Source: Streptomyces aquilus
GTDB lineage: Bacteria > Actinomycetota > Actinomycetes > Streptomycetales > Streptomycetaceae
Direction: 5' to 3'
Length of the DNA stretch: 64,000 nt
NCBI RefSeq assembly: GCF_003955715.1
Contig: NZ_CP034463.1
Span: forward strand, 5,084,001-5,148,000
In this document: positions 15,302-22,408 of the stretch, one piece after another
Layout: the number at the start of each line of letters is the position of its first letter
Numbering within the stretch: the stretch's first letter is position 1
Position numbers and translations under genes: made by a program
The notes under the pieces: generated by a model
Seen by the model: only the letters and a program-made list of their open reading frames with translations
Database searches by the model: none
Told to the model about the DNA's origin: nothing

Positions 15302-16210
15302 TCAGCTCGTGAGCGTCAGCTCCGAACTGATCGTCTCCCACAGTGCGTTGAACCACAGGTGGGACTGCTCGACGAAGGTGGTGTCCCGCAGCCCCGCCCC
15401 CTGGTCGAAGGCGAACAGCATCGACTGGGTGCCCTCCGCGTCGTACATCAACAGGTGCTCGTGGTCGATCTCCTCCTCGCGCTTGGTGAGCGTGTAGTAG
15501 GCGAAGAGCGCTTCCGTGTTGTTGAGCAGGTACAGCTTCACGGGCGGGGTGAAGGGCAGGGCGCGGAAGGTGACCTTGACGTCGATGCCGTGGGTGGCGC
15601 GCAGGGCGAGGAGGTTGTGCTGGAGCACCTGGCCCTGGGCGTTGCGCTGGGACAGCCAGCGGCGCTGCACCCTGCCGTCCGCCGAGGGATCCACGGGGAT
15701 CGGGAAGGCGAGGTCGATGTCCCGGGACGGCAGCAGGACGCGGACGTCGACCTTGGCCGGTTTCAGTCGTCCGGCGTGGATCTGGCGCAGCGGTTCGCCG
15801 AGGGCGAGGTTGAAGGAGACCGACGTCAGACACAGGGCGTCGATCTCCACGTGCGGGGCGGCGAAGGCGGCGGCGATGCGCGGCGCGAGGGCGACCATCG
15901 TCGGCAGCGGCGGCGCTCCGGGCCCGGTCAGCGCCCTGCCGAGGTCGGGGGCGACCGTCGCGGGGCTGCCCTTGGACACGTTGGTGAGCAGTCGCTCCGA
16001 CTGCAGGATGCGCAGGGCCTGCCGTACGGCGCCCCGCTCCACGCCGAACTCGTCCGCCAGCCGGGCCTGGGTGGGCATGCGCTGACCCGGCCGCAGCTCA
16101 CCGGACCGGATACGGGAACGCAGCTCGTCGGCCACCTCACGAGGAGACTTCTGTGACCGCTGCGCCTTCTCCAGCCCATTGACGGAGGCGGGTTTCGGGT
16201 CCACGACCAA
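15302..16210 (-). CDS. GntR-family regulator 3 of the local trio
   Basis: 302 residues, a close paralogue of regulator 2. The wHTH shows MPTQARLADEFGVERGAVRQ and the wing NVSKGSPATV. The C-terminal domain shows QIHAGRLKPAKVDVRVLLP, FTPPVKLYLLNNTEALFAYY and FVEQSHLWFNALWETI. The start is TTG at 16210 or GTG at 16204. It is divergent from membrane paralogue B across a region that duplicates the regulatory blocks found upstream of regulator 2. The duplication of regulator, intergenic region and small gene argues for a whole-module duplication. Confidence 0.85.
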   Translation of the reverse strand: MVVDPKPASVNGLEKAQRSQKSPREVADELRSRIRSGELRPGQRMPTQARLADEFGVERGAVRQALRILQSERLLTNVSKGSPATVAPDLGRALTGPGAPPLPTMVALAPRIAAAFAAPHVEIDALCLTSVSFNLALGEPLRQIHAGRLKPAKVDVRVLLPSRDIDLAFPIPVDPSADGRVQRRWLSQRNAQGQVLQHNLLALRATHGIDVKVTFRALPFTPPVKLYLLNNTEALFAYYTLTKREEEIDHEHLLMYDAEGTQSMLFAFDQGAGLRDTTFVEQSHLWFNALWETISSELTLTS

Positions 16211-16307
16211 ACACTACAACTTCCCGCCATCTTTTGGCAGTTCGAAGAAAGGTGGTTATGAGCCGCATCCAAGCGGAGATAACTACAGTGAAGTTGGTCG
16301 CCAACTT
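16202..16307. promoter_or_regulatory. Divergent operator/promoter region B, copy of region A
   Basis: Block 1 (16202-16242) matches 14867-14907 at 34 of 41 positions. Block 2 (16278-16307) matches 14943-14972 at 24 of 30. The offset between block starts is 76 bases in both copies, while the sequence between the blocks has drifted. Conserved cores are CTACAACT, CCATCTTT, AACTACAG and GCCAACTT. The first nine bases of block 1 are coding in both copies, so only the remainder is evidence for a regulatory site. Confidence 0.7.
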
Positions 16308-16398
16308 TCAGAACATGGTCAAGCTTCAAGGGGGTTGGCGCCAGCAGGCCGAGCACGACACCATGCTTCGCCCAACGCTTCGCCCAGGGGGGATCGTC

Positions 16399-16581
16399 AT
16401 GCCGTTCGCCATCGCCGTCGCCGCCGTCGCCCTCGGATTCGAGCAGCTCGTCCAGTGGAAATGGGGGCCGATGGGCATCATCGCCTTCCTCCTGCTCACG
16501 GTCGGCGTCAAGGCCAAGAACACCATGGTCGGCGGCCTAGGAGCGGCGATCCTCGTGATGCTGCTCGCCCAGTCCGGCTGA
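16399..16581 (+). CDS. 60-residue membrane protein, paralogue B
   Basis: Paralogue of the 15078-15266 product: helix, GFEQLVQWKWGPMGI, helix, GVKAK, helix. I chose ATG at 16399, preceded by CAGGGGGGATCGTC; an upstream extension in the same frame would add a hydrophilic stretch that paralogue A lacks and would overlap the conserved regulatory block. It is divergent from regulator 3. Its 3' end is followed by the ACAACTGA repeats at 16668-16757. Confidence 0.75.
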   Translation: MPFAIAVAAVALGFEQLVQWKWGPMGIIAFLLLTVGVKAKNTMVGGLGAAILVMLLAQSG

Positions 16582-16667
16582 CCGGACCGCCCACGTCCGA
16601 GGTCAGTCCGGCCGATCGGGCTCCCTTCCGGAGGGGAGCCGGGAGCCTGATCGGTCAGCAGAAGACA

Positions 16668-16757
16668 GCACAGCCACAACTGAACACCGACAACCGAACA
16701 GCAGCGCCCAAAGCACAGCCACAACTGAACAGGCACCAGTGAACAGTCACAACTGAA
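16668..16757. repeat. Imperfect tandem repeat with CACAACTGAA units
   Basis: GCACAGCCACAACTGAACA occurs exactly at 16668-16686 and 16713-16731, 45 bases apart; a third, degenerate unit, CAGTCACAACTGAA, is at 16744-16757. A nine-base spacer and GAACAG follow each of the first two units. The repeats lie in the 222-base gap after small membrane gene B. Their ACAACT core is the same half-site that recurs in operator regions A and B. Confidence 0.7.
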
Positions 16758-16803
16758 GAGGCACAGCTACGGATTCGTCCTCGTCGTCCAGCGGAAGGAG
16801 CAC

Positions 16804-18060
16804 TCAGAACATGTCCGGGCACCACGGTCGCCTGGACGTACGCAGCAGGGCGTCGGCCACTTGGGCGGCGCCCGCTCGTTCTTCCCGGACCCGGCCGAGC
16901 GCCGCGAGCCGTACGGCGGACTCGTCACCCAGCCACAGGGCCGCCAAGTCGGCGATGTCCAGGGTGAGTTCGGGACTCGCGCCGGTCGGCGTGCAGGACG
17001 CGCCGTCCGGCGCCGCCTCCAGCCGGTAACGCCCGCCGGCCAGCCCGGCCGCGTCGGCCACCTCCAGGACGAGGGCGCCCACCCCGTCGTACGCACGCGC
17101 CTCCAGAGCCCGTACGACGTCCAGCAGCCGCACCCACAACCAGTCCGCCTGTGAGGTCGTGGCCTTCGCGGCGCGCGGGTTGGGGAGGTGGAGGGGGAGC
17201 AGGTCGTCGGGGGCGCGCCAGCCGCTCTTCACCTGGGTGACCCAGTCGATGGAGCAGAGGTAGTGCCACAGGGCGCGCTCGGCGGCGGGGGTCGTCGCGA
17301 TCAGCCAGTTCACCTGGGCCGTGTCGTGCGGCTGCTTGTCGTGCCAGGTGTCGTCGCAGACGTACGACACCAGGCCCTCGGGCTCGCCGGACGGGGAGCG
17401 GTACAGGGCGTAGAAGGGCTCGACCCAGGGGGTGCGGTCCAGGTGGACGACGCCCGTGTTGACCTGCCACCAGCGGTCGTCGCGGCTGACGGCGCCGGGC
17501 TGGGCGCGGCGCAGGCGCTCGTGCAGGTCGGGGCCGAGCTTGCGGACGTCCTCGCCGTCGACGAGGTCGATACGGCCGCCGTCGTCCGGGGTGAGCCGGC
17601 GGGCGTCGAGGCCGGTGCGGAGGACGTCGACCGTCCACTCCGTCATCGAGGTGGCGGGGCCGAAGCCGTAGCGGCCGTAGATCTGGTACTCGGCGGCGAT
17701 GAGGGTGGCGGCGACGTCTCCGCGCTCCTTCGCGGCGGTGAGGTCCTGGGTCATCATGCGGGTCAGGAGGCCGCGGCGGCGGTGGGTGGCGGTGACGGCG
17801 ACGTTCGAGATGGCGTCGGCGGGGACCTGATGGCCGCCGGGGACGGTGAGCTCCTGGTCGAAGGAGCGGTACGTCGCCACGCAGCGGCCCGCGTCGAAGG
17901 CGCCCTGGGTGCGGTGGGCGAGGAGGTAGCCGGTGCGGGAGTCGATCTCCTCCTGGGTGGGGGCCGGGCTGCGGAGGAAGCCGGTGTGGAGGGCGCGGGT
18001 CCAGTCGGGGATGTCGGCCTCGGTGATGGGGCGGACGTCGATGGCGGGGCGGGTGGTCAT
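16804..18060 (-). CDS. Eis-family GNAT N-acetyltransferase
   Basis: 418 residues, the size of the Eis group: an N-terminal GNAT domain with the acetyl-CoA loop [12 protein letters not shown] (about 92-105), the substrate motif [16 protein letters not shown], a second degenerate GNAT region, and a C-terminal sterol-carrier-like domain (about 310-418). The C-terminal residue is Phe, as in Eis, where the terminal carboxylate acts as the general acid. Eis enzymes multi-acetylate aminoglycosides and Lys side chains; the Streptomyces substrate is unknown. The gene lies upstream of no coupled partner. Confidence 0.85.
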   Translation of the reverse strand: MTTRPAIDVRPITEADIPDWTRALHTGFLRSPAPTQEEIDSRTGYLLAHRTQGAFDAGRCVATYRSFDQELTVPGGHQVPADAISNVAVTATHRRRGLLTRMMTQDLTAAKERGDVAATLIAAEYQIYGRYGFGPATSMTEWTVDVLRTGLDARRLTPDDGGRIDLVDGEDVRKLGPDLHERLRRAQPGAVSRDDRWWQVNTGVVHLDRTPWVEPFYALYRSPSGEPEGLVSYVCDDTWHDKQPHDTAQVNWLIATTPAAERALWHYLCSIDWVTQVKSGWRAPDDLLPLHLPNPRAAKATTSQADWLWVRLLDVVRALEARAYDGVGALVLEVADAAGLAGGRYRLEAAPDGASCTPTGASPELTLDIADLAALWLGDESAVRLAALGRVREERAGAAQVADALLRTSRRPWCPDMF

Positions 18061-18186
18061 GGGGTCACGGTAGGGGGGTGATGGGTGCAGCCCCCAACGT
18101 TTTTCGTGCCCTCACGTTCTTCGCCCCCCCCGCCACCCATGCACTCCCCCTCCCTCCGCCTCCCTCTCCCCCGAGGGCTCCTCCCC

Positions 18187-18795
18187 TCACATCAGCAGGT
18201 CGTCGACCTGGGCCTCGCCCTCCCGGTACCGGCGCGCGATCTCCCCGCTGCACTCGTCCGTCGTGTGCTGGAGGCGTTGGCGGCGGCGGGAGACCTGCTG
18301 TTCGTAGCGGACGAGGCGGCCCATCGCGGCGTGCAGCTCGGCGTCCGTGCGGGCCGCGAGGTCGGACAGTTCGACCTCGGCGAGCATGTCGGCGGCCAGC
18401 CGGCGGTACTCCTCGTTGTGCGGGGTGCCCAGGGTGACGTGGCGGGCGGAGGAGCGCTGGCGGGCCGGGGCGTCGGTCAGGATCTCCGAGAGGCGCTCCA
18501 CCACCGAGCCCTCCCCCGCGGGCGACCTGCGGGCCAGCTCCGCGCGCAGGATGTCGATCCGGCCCTGCAACAGGCGCCGTACGTAACTGAGGTCCGCCTC
18601 GTCGCGCTGGGCGTCCCGGCGCACCGTGCGCAGCTCGGGCAGGCTCAGGACGGCCAGGTCGGGGTCGGGCGGGTCCGCGGGCAGCCGGGCTGCGGCCACC
18701 GGGGCCGGTGCTGGTGACGCTTCCGGCCCCTCCGTCCGCTGCGTGGGTGGCCGGAACGCGGACCCGGGTGGCTGCTCGGTACTCGGTGTGCTCAT
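18187..18795 (-). CDS. rsiG: RsiG (AmfC), c-di-GMP-dependent anti-sigma factor for WhiG
   Basis: 202 residues: a disordered Pro-rich N-terminus and a helical C-terminal half. Two copies of the published RsiG c-di-GMP signature E-x3-S-x2-R-x3-Q-x3-D are present and intact: EADLSYVRRLLQGRID (about 64-79) and EQQVSRRRQRLQHTTD (about 168-183). Known of the family: two c-di-GMP molecules on the RsiG coiled coil allow it to sequester the sporulation sigma factor WhiG, delaying spore formation. The older name AmfC comes from aerial-mycelium mutants. It is divergent from dtd, with 179 bases between their starts. The ATG at 18795 begins MSTPSTEQ. Confidence 0.92.
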   Translation of the reverse strand: MSTPSTEQPPGSAFRPPTQRTEGPEASPAPAPVAAARLPADPPDPDLAVLSLPELRTVRRDAQRDEADLSYVRRLLQGRIDILRAELARRSPAGEGSVVERLSEILTDAPARQRSSARHVTLGTPHNEEYRRLAADMLAEVELSDLAARTDAELHAAMGRLVRYEQQVSRRRQRLQHTTDECSGEIARRYREGEAQVDDLLM

Positions 18796-18974
18796 GTGCC
18801 TCTACCGTCCCCTCGACCGGCGTGTGTGAGCATCGTGCCACCCCAAGTGGCCGCTATGTGACCGAGTGCCCCCGAACGGCCCAGATGGGGGGTTAAGGAT
18901 CATTAGGAAGCCCCCGCAAACCCCCGGTCAGCCCCCGGTCCGTCGCCCTTTCCGCGCACGGCATCATGGGGGCC

Positions 18975-19400
18975 ATGCGTGCAGTGGTACAGCGGGTCGA
19001 CGGCGCGAGCGTCGTGGTCGACGGCGAGACGGTCGGGGAGATCAGCGGCGAAGGGCTCTGTGTCCTCGTCGGGGTGACGCACGAGGACACCAAGGAGAAG
19101 GCGGCCCAACTCGCCCGCAAACTCTGGTCGATCCGCATGCTGCACGACGAACGGTCGTGCAGCGACATCGACGCCCCCCTGCTGGTCATCAGCCAGTTCA
19201 CCCTGTACGGGGACGCCCGCAAGGGCCGCCGCCCCACCTGGAACGCCGCCGCCCCCGGCGACATCGCCGAGCCCCTGGTGGAGGAGGTCGTCGCCCAACT
19301 CCGCGCCCTCGGCGCCACGGTGGCGACAGGCCGCTTCGGCGCCCAGATGAGGGTCTCCCTGACCAACGACGGCCCGTTCACGGTCCTGTTGGAGATCTGA
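18975..19400 (+). CDS. dtd: D-aminoacyl-tRNA deacylase
   Basis: 141 residues with the full DTD signature: N-terminal [13 protein letters not shown], active-site SQFTLYGD (about 75-82) and C-terminal [10 protein letters not shown] (the Gly-Pro motif that enforces chirality). The enzyme is a homodimer that hydrolyses D-amino acids mischarged onto tRNA. I prefer ATG at 18975 over 18966 because family members start MRAVVQRV and GGGGG lies six bases upstream. It is monocistronic. A 477-base gene-free stretch follows. Confidence 0.93.
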   Translation: MRAVVQRVDGASVVVDGETVGEISGEGLCVLVGVTHEDTKEKAAQLARKLWSIRMLHDERSCSDIDAPLLVISQFTLYGDARKGRRPTWNAAAPGDIAEPLVEEVVAQLRALGATVATGRFGAQMRVSLTNDGPFTVLLEI

Positions 19401-19478
19401 GCCGCCAACCAGTCCAGCACCGCCTGACTGCCGCTGGCGGGTTGAGGGCAAGTGTCCGTTCGTTGTTTACGGGCCGGG

Positions 19479-19521
19479 ACCAAGTGGGCACAACTTGGGA
19501 GAGTTGGCAGTCCAATTGGTC
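19479..19521. promoter_or_regulatory. Distant copy of GntR-module operator motifs
   Basis: ACCAAGTGGGCACAACT (19479-19495) matches 14933-14949 with one mismatch. CAGTCCAATTGGTC (19508-19521) is identical to 13154-13167. So elements from two different GntR intergenic regions are combined here, within a gap bearing no regulator gene. They lie about 360-400 bases upstream of the small membrane protein gene at 19878. The rest of 19401-19877 shows only a GC hairpin (19643-19669) and a possible promoter-like stretch before the small gene. Confidence 0.55.
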
Positions 19522-19642
19522 TGTGTGACCGCTCAACCACCCGAACATCCTTCTCCCTGTCAGCCCAGGTGAGCCTGGTTCTCGGGGCAGCGGACACCGA
19601 CTCGTGGGGCTCGTGACAGCGGGCCCCCTCGACAGCGGTTGA

Positions 19643-19669
19643 CCCCGCCGGGCGAAAACCTCGGCGGGG
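19643..19669 (+). terminator. GC-rich hairpin in the dtd-ygfZ gap
   Basis: CCCCGCCG and CGGCGGGG form a perfect 8-bp stem around an 11-base loop, 243 bases downstream of dtd and 209 bases before the small membrane protein start. It may terminate a transcript starting at the 19479-19521 element. There is no U-tract. Confidence 0.45.
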
Positions 19670-19877
19670 CCCCCGTCGTACTTTCCCTACCGCAGACGCA
19701 GGAGCCGCGCCCCCTGCGCCTTCCTGCCCCAAATCCCGTATATCCGGGGTGTGTTGGGCCACCCGGCGGCCGGGAATCTCTCGGAGCACGGAACATCACG
19801 GAATATGCGGCTGTCACCGCGTCGTCCGTGGTCCGCCAATCACCTGGGCTGACGTGCTCGACGAAGGGGGAAGCGGC

Positions 19878-20099
19878 ATGGAACACCACCCGCCCACAGG
19901 ACAGGACCCGGGCGGCACCGGCATCGCACGGATTCCGATGTCGAACGCGATCACGGCGGTGATCATCGCGGTCGCTGCGCTGGCCGCCGGCATCACGGTG
20001 CTGATGCTGACGCCGGGAGTGCTGGAGGGTCTGGGCAGCGCGGTGACGATCACCGGCGGCGGCTTCACGCTCGCGGCGAAGATCGCCGTGCCGCGCTGA
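19878..20099 (+). CDS. 73-residue membrane protein
   Basis: A hydrophilic N-terminus (MEHHPPTGQDPGG) leads into one or two membrane segments (AITAVIIAVAALAAGITVLML, about 24-44) and a short Gly/Thr-rich tail ending in AAKIAVPR. GAAGGGGGAAGCGGC before the ATG is a good ribosome-binding site, similar to those of small membrane genes A and B. Sequence similarity to those two is weak. I recognise no family. An internal ATG at MSNAITAV could be the true start. It is convergent with ygfZ. Confidence 0.6.
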   Translation: MEHHPPTGQDPGGTGIARIPMSNAITAVIIAVAALAAGITVLMLTPGVLEGLGSAVTITGGGFTLAAKIAVPR

Positions 20100-20128
20100 A
20101 CCCGCGCCGGCTCCGCACGGTCCCCCGC

Positions 20129-21094
20129 CTACGGCTCGACCACGACCTCCTGTGCCGCCGCCGTCTCCCCCGCCACCAGGGGGGCGTCCACGGACACGTT
20201 GCGTTTCACCAGGGCCAGCGCCACCGGGCCCAGTTCGTGGTGGCGTACCGAGGTCGTGATGAAGCCGATCTTGCGGCCGTCCGGGCCGTCGGAGGCGAGG
20301 CGGAGGTCCGTGCCGGGGGGCGGGAGGTGGACCTCGCTGCCGTCCAGGTGCAGGAAGACCAGGCGGCGCGGGGGCTTGCCCAGGTTCTGGACGCGGGCGA
20401 CCGTCTCCTGGCCTCGGTAGCAGCCCTTCTGGAGGTGGACCGCGGTGCCGATCCAGCCCAGTTCGTGCGGGATGGTGCGGTGGTCGGTCTCGAAGCCGAG
20501 GCGGGGGCGGTGCTGCTCGACGCGGAGGGCTTCGTAGGCGAGGAGGCCGGCTGCCGGGCCCGTCTTCGCCGCGTACGACTCCAGGTCCTCGCGGGGCAGG
20601 AACAGGTCGCGGCCGTACGCCGTCTCGCGGACCACCACGCCCTCGGGGACCTCGGCGATCGAACCCGCCGGGAGGTGGACGACCGCGATGTCCGCGGTGC
20701 GGTCCGTGACCTCGACGCGGTAGAAGAACTTCATCGACTCCAGGTACGCCAGCAGCGCCTCCTGGGTGCCGGGCTCGATGTGGGCCCAGACCGTGGTGCC
20801 GTCGTCGACCAGGTACAGGGCGTGCTCGATGTGGCCGTTCGCGGAGAGGATCAGCGCCTCGGTGGCCTCGCCCGCCGGCAGCTCGCTGACGTGCTGGGTG
20901 AGCAGCAGATGCAGCCAGCTCAGCCGGTCCTCGCCGGTGACGGCGAGGACCCCGCGGTGCGAGAGGTCGACGAATCCGGTGCCCTCGGCGAGGGCACGCT
21001 GCTCGCGGAACAGGTCGCCGTAGTGGGCGGCGACGTCTTCGTCCACGCCTTCGCCGGGGACGGCACCGGGCAGGGACAGCAGAGGGCTCTTCAT
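20129..21094 (-). CDS. ygfZ: YgfZ/CAF17 folate-binding Fe-S cluster repair protein
   Basis: 321 residues related to the GcvT aminomethyltransferase fold. The YgfZ signature KGCYRGQE (K-G-C-x-G-Q-E) is present at about residue 225, with the Cys known to be essential for Fe-S protein maturation in a folate-dependent way. N-terminal LSHRGVLAVTGEDRLSWLHLLLTQ is the typical GCV_T start. I chose ATG at 21094 (MKSPLLSLPG). It follows nur by 10 bases on the same strand, so the two are co-transcribed; nickel or superoxide stress and Fe-S repair could be linked. Confidence 0.9.
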   Translation of the reverse strand: MKSPLLSLPGAVPGEGVDEDVAAHYGDLFREQRALAEGTGFVDLSHRGVLAVTGEDRLSWLHLLLTQHVSELPAGEATEALILSANGHIEHALYLVDDGTTVWAHIEPGTQEALLAYLESMKFFYRVEVTDRTADIAVVHLPAGSIAEVPEGVVVRETAYGRDLFLPREDLESYAAKTGPAAGLLAYEALRVEQHRPRLGFETDHRTIPHELGWIGTAVHLQKGCYRGQETVARVQNLGKPPRRLVFLHLDGSEVHLPPPGTDLRLASDGPDGRKIGFITTSVRHHELGPVALALVKRNVSVDAPLVAGETAAAQEVVVEP

Positions 21095-21104
21095 ATGCAC
21101 AAGC

Positions 21105-21560
21105 CTACGACTCGGTAGTTGAAGCCTTGAGGGCCTTGGTGGCCTTGAGGGAGCAGTCCTTGCAGCGGCCGAAGATCGCGAAGTGCTTCATGTCCGTCTC
21201 GAAGCCGAAGATCGAGCGCAGCTTCGCGGTGAACTCCTCCGCCACCTCGATGTCCGCCTCGATGACGTTCTGGCAGTCGCGGCAGACCAGGTGGATGTGG
21301 TGGTGGCGGTCGGCGAGGTGGTACGTCGGCGCGCCGTGCCCGAGATGGGCGTGGCTGACCAGGCCCAGCTCCTCCAGAAGCTCCAGCGTGCGGTACACGG
21401 TGGAAATGTTGACCCCCGACGCCGTCTTCTTCACTTCCGTGAGGATGTCGTCGGGGGTCGCGTGCTCCAGGGTGTCCACGGCTTCGAGGACAAGCTGGCG
21501 CTGCGGCGTCAGTCGGTAGCCGCGCTGCCTTAGGTCGCTCTTCCAGTCGATGCTCACCAC
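21105..21560 (-). CDS. nur: Nur, nickel-responsive Fur-family repressor
   Basis: 151 residues. The winged helix (about 10-80) shows YRLTPQRQLVLEAV and VNISTVYRTLELLEELGLV. The dimer and metal domain shows HLGHGAPTYHLADRHHHIHLVCRDC and FGRCKDCS; the HHHIH cluster and CxxC pairs are the family metal ligands. It is nearly identical, as I recall it, to S. coelicolor Nur, which represses nickel uptake and sodF when Ni is bound. The start is one of two adjacent GTG codons (21560 or 21557). It is the first gene of an apparent nur-ygfZ operon. Confidence 0.9.
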   Translation of the reverse strand: MVSIDWKSDLRQRGYRLTPQRQLVLEAVDTLEHATPDDILTEVKKTASGVNISTVYRTLELLEELGLVSHAHLGHGAPTYHLADRHHHIHLVCRDCQNVIEADIEVAEEFTAKLRSIFGFETDMKHFAIFGRCKDCSLKATKALKASTTES

Positions 21561-21614
21561 ACCGGAAAGTCTATGACCACTCGGCGGAAGGCCTACGTGC
21601 AGTCGGCGGAAGCC

Positions 21615-22190
21615 CTACTTGAAGAACGCGATTCCGTCGTCCGGCATGTCGTCCGGCAGGGCCTTCGCCCAGCGCTCGACGTCCTCCGGGGTGACGACCT
21701 TCTTCAGGTGCGCCGACATGTAGGGGCGCAGCTCGACCTCGGGGGTCTGCTTCTCGCCGACCCACATCAGGTCGCTGTTGACATAGCCGTACAGGCGCTT
21801 GCCGCCGCTGTACGGGCCGGAGGCCGCCGTACGCGCGACCGCGTCCGTGACCAGGTCGATCTGCGGCTTCTGCTTGGCCAGCTCGCCGTACCAGATCTCG
21901 ACGACACCGTCGTCGCGGACCATCGTGACCTCGACCTTGCGGTCGGCGTCGACGCGCCAGAAGCCGTGCTCGGACTCCAGCGGACGGACCTTGTTCCCGT
22001 CGTTGTCCAGGACCCAGGTGTGGGACTGGTACTCCAGGAAGTTCCGGCCGTCGTGGCTGAAGGTGACCTCCTGCCCGAAGTTGCACTTCTCGGAGCCGGG
22101 GAAGTCGTGCACACCCGCGCCCGCCCAGTTGCCGAGCAGGAAGACGAGGGGGACGAGGTCCTTGTGGAGGTCGGACGGGATCTCGATCAT
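21615..22190 (-). CDS. FABP/nitrobindin-like heme protein
   Basis: 191 residues of the THAP4/nitrobindin fatty-acid-binding-protein-like beta barrel: the GNWAGAG signature (about 21-27) at the start of the barrel, FLEYQSHTWVLD, and the C-terminal MSAHLKKV, which holds the expected heme-ligand His. Actinobacterial nitrobindins bind ferric heme and can isomerise peroxynitrite to nitrate. It lies between nur and a 33-residue membrane peptide gene, all on the minus strand. Confidence 0.82.
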   Translation of the reverse strand: MIEIPSDLHKDLVPLVFLLGNWAGAGVHDFPGSEKCNFGQEVTFSHDGRNFLEYQSHTWVLDNDGNKVRPLESEHGFWRVDADRKVEVTMVRDDGVVEIWYGELAKQKPQIDLVTDAVARTAASGPYSGGKRLYGYVNSDLMWVGEKQTPEVELRPYMSAHLKKVVTPEDVERWAKALPDDMPDDGIAFFK

Positions 22191-22216
22191 GAGCTTCTAC
22201 AGTTCCTAGCTTCGGG

Positions 22217-22318
22217 TCAGCGCTGGCCCTGGTACAGCTTCTTCACCGTCAGCCCGGCGAAGGCGAGGACGCCGACGCAGACCAGGACGAGCAGGGCTTC
22301 GAAGAATGCCTCAAGCAC
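22217..22318 (-). CDS. 33-residue single-pass membrane peptide
   Basis: The reading frame from GTG 22318 encodes MLEAFFEALLVLVCVGVLAF, then AGLTVKKLYQGQR and TGA. It is one membrane helix with a short basic tail. GGAG lies six bases before the start. The gene is 26 bases upstream of the nitrobindin-like gene on the same strand and is probably co-transcribed. I recall a similar peptide gene at this locus in other streptomycetes, but no function. Its short length makes it easy to miss in automated annotation. Confidence 0.65.
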   Translation of the reverse strand: MLEAFFEALLVLVCVGVLAFAGLTVKKLYQGQR

Positions 22319-22408
22319 GGGGTGCTCCTTGCTGAGCGGTTATGGGCGGTACTAGAGCCGGGCCCCAGCTTAGTCGGCCGGGGCCCGCCCTTCTCTGCGA
22401 GGTACGCC

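Noticed and set aside
13934..16156. A 740-codon plus-strand open frame over GntR genes 2 and 3
   Set aside because: It is the antisense of two paralogous regulators with intact HTH domains; its repetition simply mirrors their duplication.
18118..18190. Pyrimidine-rich tract between the Eis-like and rsiG genes as a triplex-forming element
   Set aside because: The C/T run is interrupted and lacks mirror symmetry; it is likely just the 3' flank of rsiG.
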